The notes beneath the pieces were generated by a model. The model worked only from the letters and a program-made list of their open reading frames with translations. It ran no database searches and was not told the DNA's origin. A stretch of 64,000 nt of DNA from Clostridiaceae bacterium (lineage in GTDB: Bacteria; Bacillota; Clostridia; Oscillospirales; Acutalibacteraceae). The stretch spans positions 58,853 to 122,852 of the forward strand of contig JAEEWM010000015.1 in assembly GCA_016287385.1 (NCBI GenBank), read 5' to 3'. Below, one piece after another: positions 33,565-42,482 of the stretch (its first letter is position 1; the number at the start of each line of letters is the position of its first letter). The translations under genes and the position numbers were made by a program.

Positions 33565-34065
33565 ATGAAAACAAATATAGTGAGGTACGTGTCTCTCTGC
33601 CTTGTTCTCTTATGGATGGGCGTTATATTCGCCTTTTCCGCGCAGGAGGAAAAGAAGTCAAGTGAGGTAAGTCACGGCGTTGTCGTGCGCGTCGCCGAGG
33701 TAACGTATCCGAATTACAAAAAGCTTAACGAGGTTGAGCAAAAAGCGGTAATCAACAAGTATTTCGTACCTGTAAGAAAACTGGCGCATTTTTCGGAGTT
33801 TTTCGTATTGGGCGCGCTTATTTTCCTGTTTATGACCACGTTTGCGGGAGTAGGCACAAGATATAAGTTTCTGATTACGGCGGGAGCGGGCGCTCTTTAC
33901 GCGGTGAGCGACGAGTTGCATCAGTTTTTTGTCTCGGGCAGGTCGTGCAAGGCGCTTGACGTGCTTATAGATACCGCCGGGGTCATGCTTGCCGCCGGTA
34001 TAGAATTACTCATTTTTTTGAAAATCAGAGGTGTGAAAGGTGAACGACAGAAACCCGAAGCATGA
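33565..34065 (+). CDS. VanZ-like family membrane protein
   Basis: 166 residues with about four membrane helices: SLCLVLLWMGVIFAFSAQEEKKSSEVS at the start, RKLAHFSEFFVLGALIFLF, and AVSDELHQFFVSGRSCKALDVLIDTAGVML, which is the VanZ-family core (H-F-E and D-E-x-H-Q-x-F). VanZ was first linked to teicoplanin resistance, but most family members have no proven role. Its place after a cell-wall hydrolase fits an envelope function. Nine bases after the M23 gene; overlaps the next gene by 26 bases. Confidence 0.88.
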   Translation: MKTNIVRYVSLCLVLLWMGVIFAFSAQEEKKSSEVSHGVVVRVAEVTYPNYKKLNEVEQKAVINKYFVPVRKLAHFSEFFVLGALIFLFMTTFAGVGTRYKFLITAGAGALYAVSDELHQFFVSGRSCKALDVLIDTAGVMLAAGIELLIFLKIRGVKGERQKPEA

Positions 34066-35266
34066 ATATCTGTTCAAGGGTGTGACCGCGTTTCTGGTAA
34101 TCGCGGCTTGCGTCCTGTTCGCTTTTATAGTTTTCAAAATAGGCGTTATAGCCAAAGCGGTCGGGAAGATTATCGGCGTTTTACAGCCGGTGATTTTCGG
34201 ACTCGTTATCGCGTATCTCGTAAACCCGATGGTGAATTTTTTTGACCGGTATATTTCAAGGGCGACGCTATATAAGGCAAAAAACGCGGAAAAAGCGGCT
34301 CGCGTTGCCGATATTATCAGCGTGATAGTAAGCATACTTATCTTTACCGGCATAATCGCGGGTCTGTTCTGGCTGGTCATACCCCAGCTTATCGACAGTG
34401 TGACCGAATTTGTAAAAACCTTCCCGCAAAAGCTCGATTCCATAACCGAGTGGAGCGATAAGTTCCTTGATGAGAACGAAAGTCTCCGGGGCGTGTTTGA
34501 TTCGGTGATTGATTACGAAAAGAAATGGCTTTCAAACGACCTTTCCGGCTTTGTGAGCGATATGGCGGGCAGTCTTGCCTCGGGCGTATGGAGCGTCGTC
34601 AATTTCTTCAAAAATTTCCTGCTCGGTTTGATTTTCGCCATATATCTGCTCTGCAATAAGGAAAAAATGACAAACCAGAGCAAAAAAATGCTCTTCGCTT
34701 TTCTCAGCGAAAAGACGGTGGGGCGCATCCTCTCGTGGCTTTCAAAAAGCCATAAGGTGTTCAGCGGATTTATCAACGGCAAGTTGCTCGATTCGCTTAT
34801 AATCGGCGCACTGTGCTTCATCGGCACGCTGATAATGGGCACGCCATACTATATGCTCGTATCCGCGATAATCGGCGTAACCAACATCATACCGGTGTTC
34901 GGTCCCTATATCGGCGGCGTACCCTGCGTTATACTCGTAACGATAGCCAACCCCATAAAGGGTCTTTACTTCGGAATATTCATTATATGTCTGCAAATGC
35001 TTGACGGTAACTTTATCGGTCCGAAGATACTCGGCGACAAGACGGGGCTTTCAAACTTCTGGGTAATGTTTGCGATAGTCGTCGGCGGCGGACTTTTCAG
35101 TGTGGTCGGCATGCTTATAGGTGTTCCGGCGTTTGCGGTGATTTATTACGCGTTCGCGCTTTTTGTGAACTACCGGCTAAAAAAGAAGAATATGTCCACA
35201 AACAGCGCGGATTACAGCCGCGAGGCGCTTGAAAAACGGTACGCCGGGGAGGAAGAGCATGCGTAA
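34040..35266 (+). CDS. AI-2E family transporter
   Basis: 408 residues from GTG 34040. Eight or so membrane helices in the arrangement of the AI-2E (YdgG/TqsA) family: paired N-terminal helices (FLVIAACVLFAFIVFKIGVIAKAVGKIIGVLQPVIFGLVIAYLVNPMVNFFDRYI), a cytoplasmic/amphipathic middle, and C-terminal GTPYYMLVSAIIGVTNIIPVFGPYIGGVPCVIL. Family members have been tied to AI-2 export or Na+/H+ antiport, so substrate is open. AGAGG lies before the GTG. The downstream gene overlaps its end by 8 bases. Confidence 0.9.
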   Translation: MNDRNPKHEYLFKGVTAFLVIAACVLFAFIVFKIGVIAKAVGKIIGVLQPVIFGLVIAYLVNPMVNFFDRYISRATLYKAKNAEKAARVADIISVIVSILIFTGIIAGLFWLVIPQLIDSVTEFVKTFPQKLDSITEWSDKFLDENESLRGVFDSVIDYEKKWLSNDLSGFVSDMAGSLASGVWSVVNFFKNFLLGLIFAIYLLCNKEKMTNQSKKMLFAFLSEKTVGRILSWLSKSHKVFSGFINGKLLDSLIIGALCFIGTLIMGTPYYMLVSAIIGVTNIIPVFGPYIGGVPCVILVTIANPIKGLYFGIFIICLQMLDGNFIGPKILGDKTGLSNFWVMFAIVVGGGLFSVVGMLIGVPAFAVIYYAFALFVNYRLKKKNMSTNSADYSREALEKRYAGEEEHA

Positions 35267-35723
35267 AAAGGAACTTATATCAAAAAATCTCGAGCTTTTT
35301 GAACAAACAGAAGCTTTACGCGCGCAGATAGCCGAAAGGGATAAGAAAATCGGCGAACTGGAAAGAAGACTGAACGCCGCAAAAAAAGAAAAAACGGAAG
35401 AGCCGGCGCATACCGTGCCGCTTAAAAGGCTTGAAGAGAAGCTCACCGGCAACACCGTGTACGGTAAGGATATTGAATACGCCTCGGAAGTGATAGGTAA
35501 GCTTGTTCTTGAATCGGCGACCGGGTGTAACCGTCTTACTTCGGGCGGCGACGGGCATCGTGAGCTCGTAAATCTGTTGCTCGGCAAAACCGAGGTCGCA
35601 AAGGCGGAGATACTTTCAGCCGTTTGTGAAAATGTAAGCTTTGAGGCAAAGAAAGAAAAAATCGATTCGGTGGCTTCACAGGCGCTCGATTATTTTGCGA
35701 GTGTTCTGGCGCAGCTGAACTGA
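35259..35723 (+). CDS. Predicted coiled-coil protein of unknown function
   Basis: 154 residues from ATG 35259, preceded by GGGGAGGAAGAG. Not recognised. The N-terminal 45 residues form a clear coiled coil (LISKNLELFEQTEALRAQIAERDKKIGELERRLNAAKKEK); the rest is mixed helical with a TGCNRLTSGGDGHRELVNLLLGKTEVAKAEILSAV segment. No signal peptide or membrane helix. Overlaps the AI-2E gene by 8 bases, so it is probably translated with it. A DivIVA- or GpsB-like scaffolding part is imaginable, but nothing in the sequence proves it. Confidence 0.75.
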   Translation: MRKKELISKNLELFEQTEALRAQIAERDKKIGELERRLNAAKKEKTEEPAHTVPLKRLEEKLTGNTVYGKDIEYASEVIGKLVLESATGCNRLTSGGDGHRELVNLLLGKTEVAKAEILSAVCENVSFEAKKEKIDSVASQALDYFASVLAQLN

Positions 35724-35809
35724 TAAGGGCGTACGTTATGTACGCTTTCAAGTAAATACGCATTATTTTTCGCGCGGCGGATGCCGCGTGTCGTTTTTCG
35801 GTGAGAAAT

Positions 35810-37585
35810 ATGAAGAAAAATAAAAAACAAAAGGGCGGCGGCCTTATAAAACAGCTCTCCGCGAGCGTCAGGGATTATAAAACGCCGTCAATACTTACGC
35901 TGTTTTTTATAGTGGGCGAGGTAATTATCGAATGCTTCATCCCGTTTATAACGGCAAAGCTGGTAAACAACATAAAAGCGGGGGTCGGCATAGGCGAACT
36001 GCTTAAAACGGGCTTAACGCTTTTTGTGCTTGCGGTGCTGTCGCTTACCTGCGGCGGCGTTGCCGGCTTTACTTGTGCGAAGGCGTCGTCGGGGTTTGCG
36101 AAAAATCTGAGGCACGACGTTTTTTCGCGTATTCAGACCTATACCTTTTCAAATATAGATAAGTTTTCGTCATCGTCGCTTGTTACGCGCCTTACCACCG
36201 ATATCACAAACATACAGATGTCCTATATGATGCTCATAAGAATAGCGATAAGAAGTCCGCTTATGTTCGTATTCGCAATAATTATGGCTTATATAATGGG
36301 CGGCAGTCTTGCGTTTACATTCGTGATAGTGGTGCCGGTGCTTATATTCGGACTTATCATGATAGCGAGATTCGCCATGCCCGCGTTCAGAAGCGTTTTC
36401 AGGAAATACGATAAATTAAACGAGTCTATAGAGGAAAACGTGCGCGGAATGCGTGTTGTCAAGGGCTTTTCGCGTGAGGAGTACGAAAAGAAAAAGTTTT
36501 ACGACGCGGCGGAGAATATAAGAAAAGATTTTGTAAAAGCGGAGCGCATAGTCGCGCTCAACAACCCGCTTATGCAGATATGCCTTTATTTTAATATGGT
36601 GTTTGTACTCATCGTCGGAGCAAAGCTTACGATAGAGAACAAAGGCGCGCTCATAGACGTCGGTCAGATATCGGCAATGCTCACCTACGGTATGCAGATA
36701 CTTATGAGTCTTATGATGCTTTCCATGATTTACGTTATGCTCACCATGTCGGCGGAGTCGGCAAAGCGCGTTTGCGAGGTGCTCTCCACCGTGCCCGAGA
36801 TAGTCAATCCCGAAAATCCCGTTACCGAGGTCAAAAACGGCGATATCGTCTTTTCGCACGCCGGCTTCAAGTATTCAAAGAGCGCTAAACGCTACGCCGT
36901 AAAGGATATAAATATAGAGATTAAATCCGGGCAAACCGTGGGTATCATCGGCGGCACCGGCACAGGTAAATCCTCGCTTGTTCAGCTTATTCCGCGGCTT
37001 TACGATGTGACCGAGGGCGACGTTTTCGTAGGCGGAGTAAACGTTAAAGATTACGATATTGCGACCCTGCGCGACAGCGTAGCCATGGTGCTTCAGAAGA
37101 ATCAGCTTTTCTCCGGCACAATTAAGGAAAACATCCGCTGGGGCGACGAAAACGCCACGGACGAAGAGATAGTCGCCGCTTGTAAACTGGCGCAGGCGGA
37201 TGATTTCATCCGCTCTTTTCCCGACGGCTACGATACCTATATAGAACAGGGCGGAACCAACGTTTCGGGCGGACAGAAGCAACGTATCTGCATAGCCCGC
37301 GCGCTTATAAAGAAGCCGAAGATACTTATTCTCGACGATTCGACCAGCGCGGTCGATACCCGTACCGACGCCAGAATACGCGAGGGCTTCAGGAATTATA
37401 TTCCGCAAACCACTAAAATAATAATCGCCCAGCGTATTTCCTCCGTGCAGGACGCCGATATGATAATCGTACTCGACGGCGGCGCGGTGGTCGACATCGG
37501 CACGCACGGCGAGCTTGTGTCGCGGTGCGATATTTACCGCGAGGTATATGAACAGCAGATAAGCGGAGGTGATAAGGATGCCTGA
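35810..37585 (+). CDS. ABC exporter half-transporter, degenerate-site subunit
   Basis: About 591 residues, type IV ABC exporter fold: six membrane helices (residues about 20-320) and a nucleotide-binding domain. Walker A GGTGTGKSS, signature NVSGGQKQRICIARAL. The Walker B catalytic Glu is Asp (LILDDSTSAVD) and the switch His is Gln (IIIAQRIS). Both changes are typical of the degenerate half of heterodimeric exporters such as BmrCD, LmrCD or TM287/288. The next gene supplies the intact half. Substrate unknown; drug or lipid export is likely. ATG 35810 preferred over GTG 35801. Confidence 0.93.
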   Translation: MKKNKKQKGGGLIKQLSASVRDYKTPSILTLFFIVGEVIIECFIPFITAKLVNNIKAGVGIGELLKTGLTLFVLAVLSLTCGGVAGFTCAKASSGFAKNLRHDVFSRIQTYTFSNIDKFSSSSLVTRLTTDITNIQMSYMMLIRIAIRSPLMFVFAIIMAYIMGGSLAFTFVIVVPVLIFGLIMIARFAMPAFRSVFRKYDKLNESIEENVRGMRVVKGFSREEYEKKKFYDAAENIRKDFVKAERIVALNNPLMQICLYFNMVFVLIVGAKLTIENKGALIDVGQISAMLTYGMQILMSLMMLSMIYVMLTMSAESAKRVCEVLSTVPEIVNPENPVTEVKNGDIVFSHAGFKYSKSAKRYAVKDINIEIKSGQTVGIIGGTGTGKSSLVQLIPRLYDVTEGDVFVGGVNVKDYDIATLRDSVAMVLQKNQLFSGTIKENIRWGDENATDEEIVAACKLAQADDFIRSFPDGYDTYIEQGGTNVSGGQKQRICIARALIKKPKILILDDSTSAVDTRTDARIREGFRNYIPQTTKIIIAQRISSVQDADMIIVLDGGAVVDIGTHGELVSRCDIYREVYEQQISGGDKDA

Positions 37586-39539
37586 AAAGACTCACGTTCC
37601 GCAGGGTCCGCGCGGTCCGCGCGGCGCGCCGGGCGGTATGAAAATCGACGTCGCGGTGCTTAAAAGGATTATGAAGCTCCTGTTTAAGAGCTTCCCGGTG
37701 CTTGTGCCGCTTACCATGGCGTGCATAGTGTTTTCATCGATAACCGCTTCGGCTCCGGCGATATTCCAGCAGCAGGTCATAGCCGATATACAGAGGTTTT
37801 ACGAGTCGGGCGACTGGGCCGCCGCGTCAAAGGTGATACTGCCCAAAATTGCCATACTTATAGGTTTCTATGCGCTTTCCATGGCGTCTATTACGCTTTA
37901 TACCCAGCTTATGGCGTTTATCACGCAGGGATTTCTCCATAAAATGAGAGTCAGAATGTTTGAGGGGATGCAGAATTTACCCGTAAAGTATTTCGATACC
38001 CACAAGCACGGCGACATCATGAGCTACTATACAAACGATATAGATACCCTGCGCGAGCTTATATCCCGCGCGCTGCCTACGCTCTTGCAGGCGTCTATCG
38101 TTGTTGTCAGCGTATTCTTTATAATGATATTTTACAGCGTTCTTATGACGCTTGTGGTACTCGCCGGCGTTGCGGCGATGTTCTTCGTGACAAAGGTTGT
38201 CGGCGGCGGCTCGGCGAAATACTTTATGCGTCAGCAAAAGTCGGTCGCGAAAACCGAGGGCTTCATTCAGGAAATGATGAGCGGGCAGAAGGTCATCAAG
38301 GTCTTTAATCACGAGGAAAAATGCAAAGCCGATTTTGACAGGGTAAACGGCGAGTTGTATAACGACAGCTACCGCGCTCACGCCTACGCCAACGTTTTAG
38401 GTCCCATCATTCAGAATATCGGCAACGTGCTTTACGTAGTTATAGCCACAATAGGCGGCGTGCTGGTTTTGAGCGGCGTGCCGAGATTCGGCATATCGTC
38501 CCTCTTTTACGCGGGTACGGCGCTTGTCACAATAGATATTATGGTGCCGTTTCTCAATATGTCAAAGCAGTTCACCGGCAACGTAAACCAGCTTTCACAG
38601 CAGATAAACGTAGTCGCGATGGGACTTGCGGGCGCCAAGCGCATATTTGATATAATGGATGAGCAGCCCGAGGTGGATAACGGTTATGTTACGCTCGTAA
38701 ACGTGGAAACCGGCGCCGCCGGCGAACTGAAAGAAAGCGATAAGCGTACCGGCAAATGGGCGTGGAGACACCCCCACGGCGACGGAACGGTGACCTATAC
38801 CGAACTCAAAGGCGACGTAACCATGGAGCACGTCGATTTCTCCTATACCGAGGGTAAACCGGTGCTGTTTGACGTTTCCGTTTATGCAAATCCTGGTCAG
38901 AAGGTCGCTTTTGTCGGCGCCACCGGCGCGGGCAAAACCACCATTACAAACCTTATTAACCGCTTTTACGATATCGCCGACGGTAAAATAAGATACGACG
39001 GCATAAATGTCAACAAAATCAAAAAGAGCGACCTTCGCCGTTCGCTCGGTATAGTTTTGCAGGAAACAAATCTGTTTACCGGCAGTGTGCTCGATAATAT
39101 CCGTTACGGGCGGCTCGACGCGACCGACGAAGAGTGTATCGCCGCGGCAAAGCTCGTCGGCGCGGATGATTTTATAACCCGACTGCCGGACGGCTACGAA
39201 ACCGCGCTTGCCAACAACGGCTCAAATCTTTCACAGGGTCAGCGCCAGCTTATAGCCATAGCGCGCGCCGCAGTTGCCGACCCGCCGGTAATGATACTCG
39301 ACGAGGCGACCTCCTCAATAGATACGCGTACCGAGGCGATAGTTCAGCGCGGTATGGATAAGCTTATGGAATCGCGCACGGTTTTCGTAATCGCACACCG
39401 GCTTTCGACCGTTAAGAACAGCGACGTCATAATGGTGCTCGACCACGGAAGGATAATCGAGCGCGGAAGCCACGAAAAGCTGATAGCCGATAAGGGTACC
39501 TACTATCAGCTCTATATGGGCTCGTTCGAGCTTGAATAA
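37578..39539 (+). CDS. ABC exporter half-transporter, catalytically intact subunit
   Basis: About 653 residues from ATG 37578 (GGAGG eight bases upstream), overlapping the partner gene by 8 bases. Six membrane helices then a nucleotide-binding domain with Walker A GATGAGKTT, signature NLSQGQRQLIAIARA, Walker B VMILDEATSSID with the catalytic Glu, and switch His in VIAHRLST. N-terminus has a short collagen-like run (GPRGPRGAPGG). Between the membrane and nucleotide-binding domains is an insert of about 45 residues containing GKWAWRHPHGDGTVTYTEL. Pairs with the preceding subunit as a heterodimer. Confidence 0.94.
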   Translation: MPEKTHVPQGPRGPRGAPGGMKIDVAVLKRIMKLLFKSFPVLVPLTMACIVFSSITASAPAIFQQQVIADIQRFYESGDWAAASKVILPKIAILIGFYALSMASITLYTQLMAFITQGFLHKMRVRMFEGMQNLPVKYFDTHKHGDIMSYYTNDIDTLRELISRALPTLLQASIVVVSVFFIMIFYSVLMTLVVLAGVAAMFFVTKVVGGGSAKYFMRQQKSVAKTEGFIQEMMSGQKVIKVFNHEEKCKADFDRVNGELYNDSYRAHAYANVLGPIIQNIGNVLYVVIATIGGVLVLSGVPRFGISSLFYAGTALVTIDIMVPFLNMSKQFTGNVNQLSQQINVVAMGLAGAKRIFDIMDEQPEVDNGYVTLVNVETGAAGELKESDKRTGKWAWRHPHGDGTVTYTELKGDVTMEHVDFSYTEGKPVLFDVSVYANPGQKVAFVGATGAGKTTITNLINRFYDIADGKIRYDGINVNKIKKSDLRRSLGIVLQETNLFTGSVLDNIRYGRLDATDEECIAAAKLVGADDFITRLPDGYETALANNGSNLSQGQRQLIAIARAAVADPPVMILDEATSSIDTRTEAIVQRGMDKLMESRTVFVIAHRLSTVKNSDVIMVLDHGRIIERGSHEKLIADKGTYYQLYMGSFELE

Positions 39540-39565
39540 AACACGGCGCGAAGCCGAAATTATTA

Positions 39566-39593
39566 CCGCCCGCCTGAAAAGGCGGGCGGTTTT
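39566..39593 (+). terminator. Intrinsic terminator of the ABC exporter operon
   Basis: CCGCCCGCCT-GAAA-AGGCGGGCGG followed by TTTT. Confidence 0.9.
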
Positions 39594-39636
39594 ATGCGCT
39601 TGAAAATAAAAAAGAGCCGCAAAGAGCAACTCAAAA

Positions 39637-39879
39637 CTACTTTATTTCCTGTTCGAGCTGCAGAAATTCTTCGGTGCCGAAAAAATCAACAATCGATATT
39701 TCGAGCCCGTCGCACAGCTTTTTCAGCGTGACGATGCCGGGGTTCCGGCTTTCGCCGCATAAAATGCTTTTGATAGTGGATTGCGACACCCCCGAAATAT
39801 AACTTAGTCCGTTAGGCGTGACGCCGCGTTCTTCACACAACTGACGAATTCTTATTACAACCAGATCGTAAATTCCCAT
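39637..39879 (-). CDS. Small Cro/CI-type helix-turn-helix regulator
   Basis: 80 residues, ATG 39879 with GGAGG six bases upstream. One HTH domain: VVIRIRQLCEERGVTPNGLSYISGVSQSTIKSILCGESRNPGIVTLKKLCDGLEISIVDFF, then EEFLQLEQEIK. Clearly paralogous to the HTH protein at 15243-15485. Probably a homodimeric repressor. A perfect 34-bp palindrome 45 bases upstream of its start is a natural candidate for its operator, which would put it between this gene and the divergent sipL-like gene; that is inference. Confidence 0.87.
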   Translation of the reverse strand: MGIYDLVVIRIRQLCEERGVTPNGLSYISGVSQSTIKSILCGESRNPGIVTLKKLCDGLEISIVDFFGTEEFLQLEQEIK

Positions 39880-39923
39880 CCTACACCTCCAAGTTCTTTG
39901 GAGTAATGATATATCGCCGTTTG

Positions 39924-39957
39924 TCCGTTTGTTAGTGAAAATTCACTAACAAACGGA
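39924..39957. promoter_or_regulatory. Perfect 34-bp palindrome between the HTH gene and the sipL-like gene
   Basis: Arms of 16 bases (TCCGTTTGTTAGTGAA and its exact complement) around AA. The left arm overlaps a tandem CCGTTTGT repeat (39917-39932), and a further CCGTTTGTC lies at 40023-40031. No T-run on either side, so it is not a plain terminator; it is more likely an operator or an RNA hairpin in the leader of the HTH gene. Confidence 0.6.
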
Positions 39958-40031
39958 TATTTATTGCGTTTTTGCCTTAAAATACGCGAATATGCACGCT
40001 TTATGCGGTTTTGTTCATAAAATCCGTTTGT

Positions 40032-40039
40032 CATACAGT
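40032..40039 (+). promoter_or_regulatory. Sigma-E-type -10 element (candidate) before the sipL-like gene
   Basis: CATACAGT fits the sigma-E -10 consensus CATACANT; it is 53 bases before the ATG. No convincing sigma-E -35 was found at the right distance. sipL is sigma-E dependent in C. difficile, so the context is right, but the match is short. Confidence 0.4.
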
Positions 40040-40092
40040 CGACGCGTTTTGAATATTATTATATAAAAAGCGATTCTGGAGAGTGACTGTAT

Positions 40093-41625
40093 ATGGATGA
40101 GAAATGCATTAAAACACCCGTTTTTACGCTTGAAACGGTATTCAAGGATACCGTGGAGGTGCCGATAGACGTTGATTTCACACTGCCCGACTACTGCCCG
40201 GAGATATCCCGGATACTCAAATGCCGCGCGGCGGCGGGGATATCCTCGAAAAGCGTTTCGGGGCGGTCGGTCGCGGTTGACGGCTCGGTGACTCTTACGG
40301 TTATTTACAGCGACCCCGAAAACCGCATAAGCTCATACGAATACCGCTGTCCTTTTTCAAAGAGCTTCGATACCGGCGCCGATCTCTCGGACGGCTTTGT
40401 CACGGCAAAGGCGAAGAGCGAATACGTAAACTGCCGCGCGCAGAGCGAGCGCAAAATCGATATTCACGGTGCGGCGGGACTGACTGTTTGCGCATATGCG
40501 CGAAAGAGCCGTGAAATAATCTGCGATATCGAAGATAAAAGCGTTGAAGCCTTGAAGGTCAGCGTACCCTCGAGTATGCCGGTGGGGTATGCCGAAAAGT
40601 ACGCGCTTATCGAGGAGGAAATCGAGGCGTTAAGCACCGGGAAGGATATAAGATGTCTTATAAGATACGACGCGGCGGCGGATATAAGCGAATGTAAGCT
40701 TCTTGAAAACAAAGCGATAGTAAAAGGAAATATGGCGGTGGAACTTCTTTACGGCACCGCTGACGGCGAGACCGCTCCGCTTAGCGTCGATATACCTTTC
40801 AGCCAGCTTCTCGAAGCCGAGGGAGCAAACGAGAACTGCCGCGTCACCGCCGAAGCGGAAACAGCGTATCTTGAAATCAAACCGAAATTTGACTCCTCCT
40901 CCGTCGCGCACGAGTTTTCGCTTGACGCGAAAATACTCATAAAGGTCGAAATTTTTTGCAGTGACGATATAAGCGTAATCGCCGACGCCTACTCCAAGAA
41001 GTACGAGGCGGCGGTAACGGGCGACGAGGCGACGTTTACCACCCTCGCGTGCAGTATAAAAGATGCCTTTACCGCCCGCGGTGAAATAGATTTATCGCCC
41101 GATTCGGTGGTAAAGATATGCGACGTCAGGTGCGAGGCAAGACCGGGCGGCACCGTTTTTGAGGACGGCTGTATGACGGTGACGGGCGCCGCGGCCGCGG
41201 ATATTATCGCGCTTGACGGCAACGGTATGCCGGTATACTTTGAAAAAACGGTGGATTTCAGTTACGGCTACAAACTGCCGTGCGGCGGAGAGGGGCTTGC
41301 CGCCGACCCGAAAATCGGCGTGATTTCGGTAAGCTACAACCTTTTATCCGACGGAAAAATGGACTTACAGCTTCAAATGTCGGTCTGCGCCGACGTTTAC
41401 GAGTCGAAAACACTGTCTCTTGTAGGCGACGTGCAGATAAACGAAAACCGCCCGATAGCAAAGGAGGGGCGAGCCGCGCTCACCGTGTATTTCGGCGAGG
41501 AGGGCGAGCGCGTTTGGGATATAGCGCGCAAATACCTTGCCGATATAAGCGAAATAAAAGGAATAAACGGCATAGACGAAGACGAACTTTCATCCGGTCG
41601 TATGATACTGATACCGGCGGGCTGA
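40093..41625 (+). CDS. SipL-like spore-coat morphogenetic protein (SPOCS/DUF3794 plus LysM)
   Basis: 510 residues. Two or three repeats of the SPOCS (DUF3794) type, e.g. KDTVEVPIDVDFTLPDYCPEISRILKCRA near residue 17, ALIEEEIEALSTGKDIRCLIRYDAAADISECKLLENKAIVKGNMAVELLY near 180, and a third near 300-350, then a C-terminal LysM domain (GEEGERVWDIARKYLADISEIKGINGIDEDELSSGRMILIPAG). This is the architecture of C. difficile SipL, which ties the basal coat protein SpoIVA to the forespore surface. GGAG precedes the ATG. It is followed by a terminator, so it is a single-gene unit. Confidence 0.88.
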   Translation: MDEKCIKTPVFTLETVFKDTVEVPIDVDFTLPDYCPEISRILKCRAAAGISSKSVSGRSVAVDGSVTLTVIYSDPENRISSYEYRCPFSKSFDTGADLSDGFVTAKAKSEYVNCRAQSERKIDIHGAAGLTVCAYARKSREIICDIEDKSVEALKVSVPSSMPVGYAEKYALIEEEIEALSTGKDIRCLIRYDAAADISECKLLENKAIVKGNMAVELLYGTADGETAPLSVDIPFSQLLEAEGANENCRVTAEAETAYLEIKPKFDSSSVAHEFSLDAKILIKVEIFCSDDISVIADAYSKKYEAAVTGDEATFTTLACSIKDAFTARGEIDLSPDSVVKICDVRCEARPGGTVFEDGCMTVTGAAAADIIALDGNGMPVYFEKTVDFSYGYKLPCGGEGLAADPKIGVISVSYNLLSDGKMDLQLQMSVCADVYESKTLSLVGDVQINENRPIAKEGRAALTVYFGEEGERVWDIARKYLADISEIKGINGIDEDELSSGRMILIPAG

Positions 41626-41644
41626 AGACTTTTTCAGGACGCGC

Positions 41645-41673
41645 GGGGCGGAGATTATCCGCCCCGTATTTTT
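41645..41673 (+). terminator. Intrinsic terminator of the sipL-like gene
   Basis: GGGGCGGA-GATTA-TCCGCCCC followed by GTATTTTTTA. Confidence 0.88.
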
Positions 41674-41675
41674 TA

Positions 41676-41704
41676 TTGACTTTAAGGGTGCCATAATGTA
41701 AAAT
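41676..41704 (+). promoter_or_regulatory. Sigma-A promoter of the pyrH operon
   Basis: TTGACT (41676-41681), 17-base spacer, TAAAAT (41699-41704), 36 bases before the pyrH ATG. Confidence 0.7.
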
Positions 41705-41740
41705 AATATAAAATAAATACAGTATTTAGGAGTGGCATTC

Positions 41741-42445
41741 ATGAAACCTGTTTACAAGCGCGTTTTGCTTAAACTCAGCGGTGAGGTTTTAGCCGGAGAA
41801 AAAGGCACCGGAATTGATTTCGATAAAGTGGTAGACGTCTGCAAAAGGGTGAAGACCTGCGTTGATATGGGCGTTCAGGTGGCAATAGTCGTAGGCGGCG
41901 GCAACTTCTGGCGCGGCAGGTCAAGCGGCGATATGGACAGGACAAGGGCGGACCACATGGGTATGCTCGCAACCGCCATAAATTCGCTGGCGCTGTGCGA
42001 CGCGCTCGAACAGCTCGGCGTTACCGCAAGGGTGCAGACGGCGATAGAAATGCGCCAGATAGCCGAGCCGTATATCAGAAGCAAGGCGACAAGACATCTT
42101 GAAAAAGGCAGGGTGGTAATATTCGGCTGCGGAACCGGAAACCCGTTCTTCTCGACCGATACCGCGGCGGCGCTGCGCGCAGCGGAAATAGGCGCGGACG
42201 TTATCTTCAAGGCAACCAACGTGGACGGCGTTTATGACAGTGACCCGAGGAAAAATCCCGCCGCCAAAAAGTTTGATAAGCTCACTCATCATGACGTGCT
42301 CACTCTCGGGCTCAACGTTATGGACAGCACGGCGGCTTCGCTTTGTATGGATAACGGCATAAAAATACTCGTGTTTAATCTCAACAACCCGGATAATATC
42401 GTTTCGGCGATGACCGGCGAAGCCATCGGAACACTGGTTGAATAA
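41741..42445 (+). CDS. pyrH: UMP kinase
   Basis: About 234 residues from ATG 41741 (AGGAG eight bases upstream; a GTG at 41732 is in frame). Phosphorylates UMP to UDP with ATP as a hexamer. Amino-acid-kinase fold motifs: [85 protein letters not shown]. First gene of the frr-uppS-cdsA-dxr-rseP-ispG-polC run. The usual upstream rpsB-tsf pair is not here. Confidence 0.96.
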   Translation: MKPVYKRVLLKLSGEVLAGEKGTGIDFDKVVDVCKRVKTCVDMGVQVAIVVGGGNFWRGRSSGDMDRTRADHMGMLATAINSLALCDALEQLGVTARVQTAIEMRQIAEPYIRSKATRHLEKGRVVIFGCGTGNPFFSTDTAAALRAAEIGADVIFKATNVDGVYDSDPRKNPAAKKFDKLTHHDVLTLGLNVMDSTAASLCMDNGIKILVFNLNNPDNIVSAMTGEAIGTLVE

Positions 42446-42482
42446 AAGTCAGGCGTTAAAATAAGAACAGGGAGGATATATT

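Noticed and set aside
39917..39957. CRISPR-like repeat (tandem CCGTTTGT plus palindrome)
   Set aside because: Only two short adjacent copies and one palindrome; no spacer-repeat periodicity and no cas genes.
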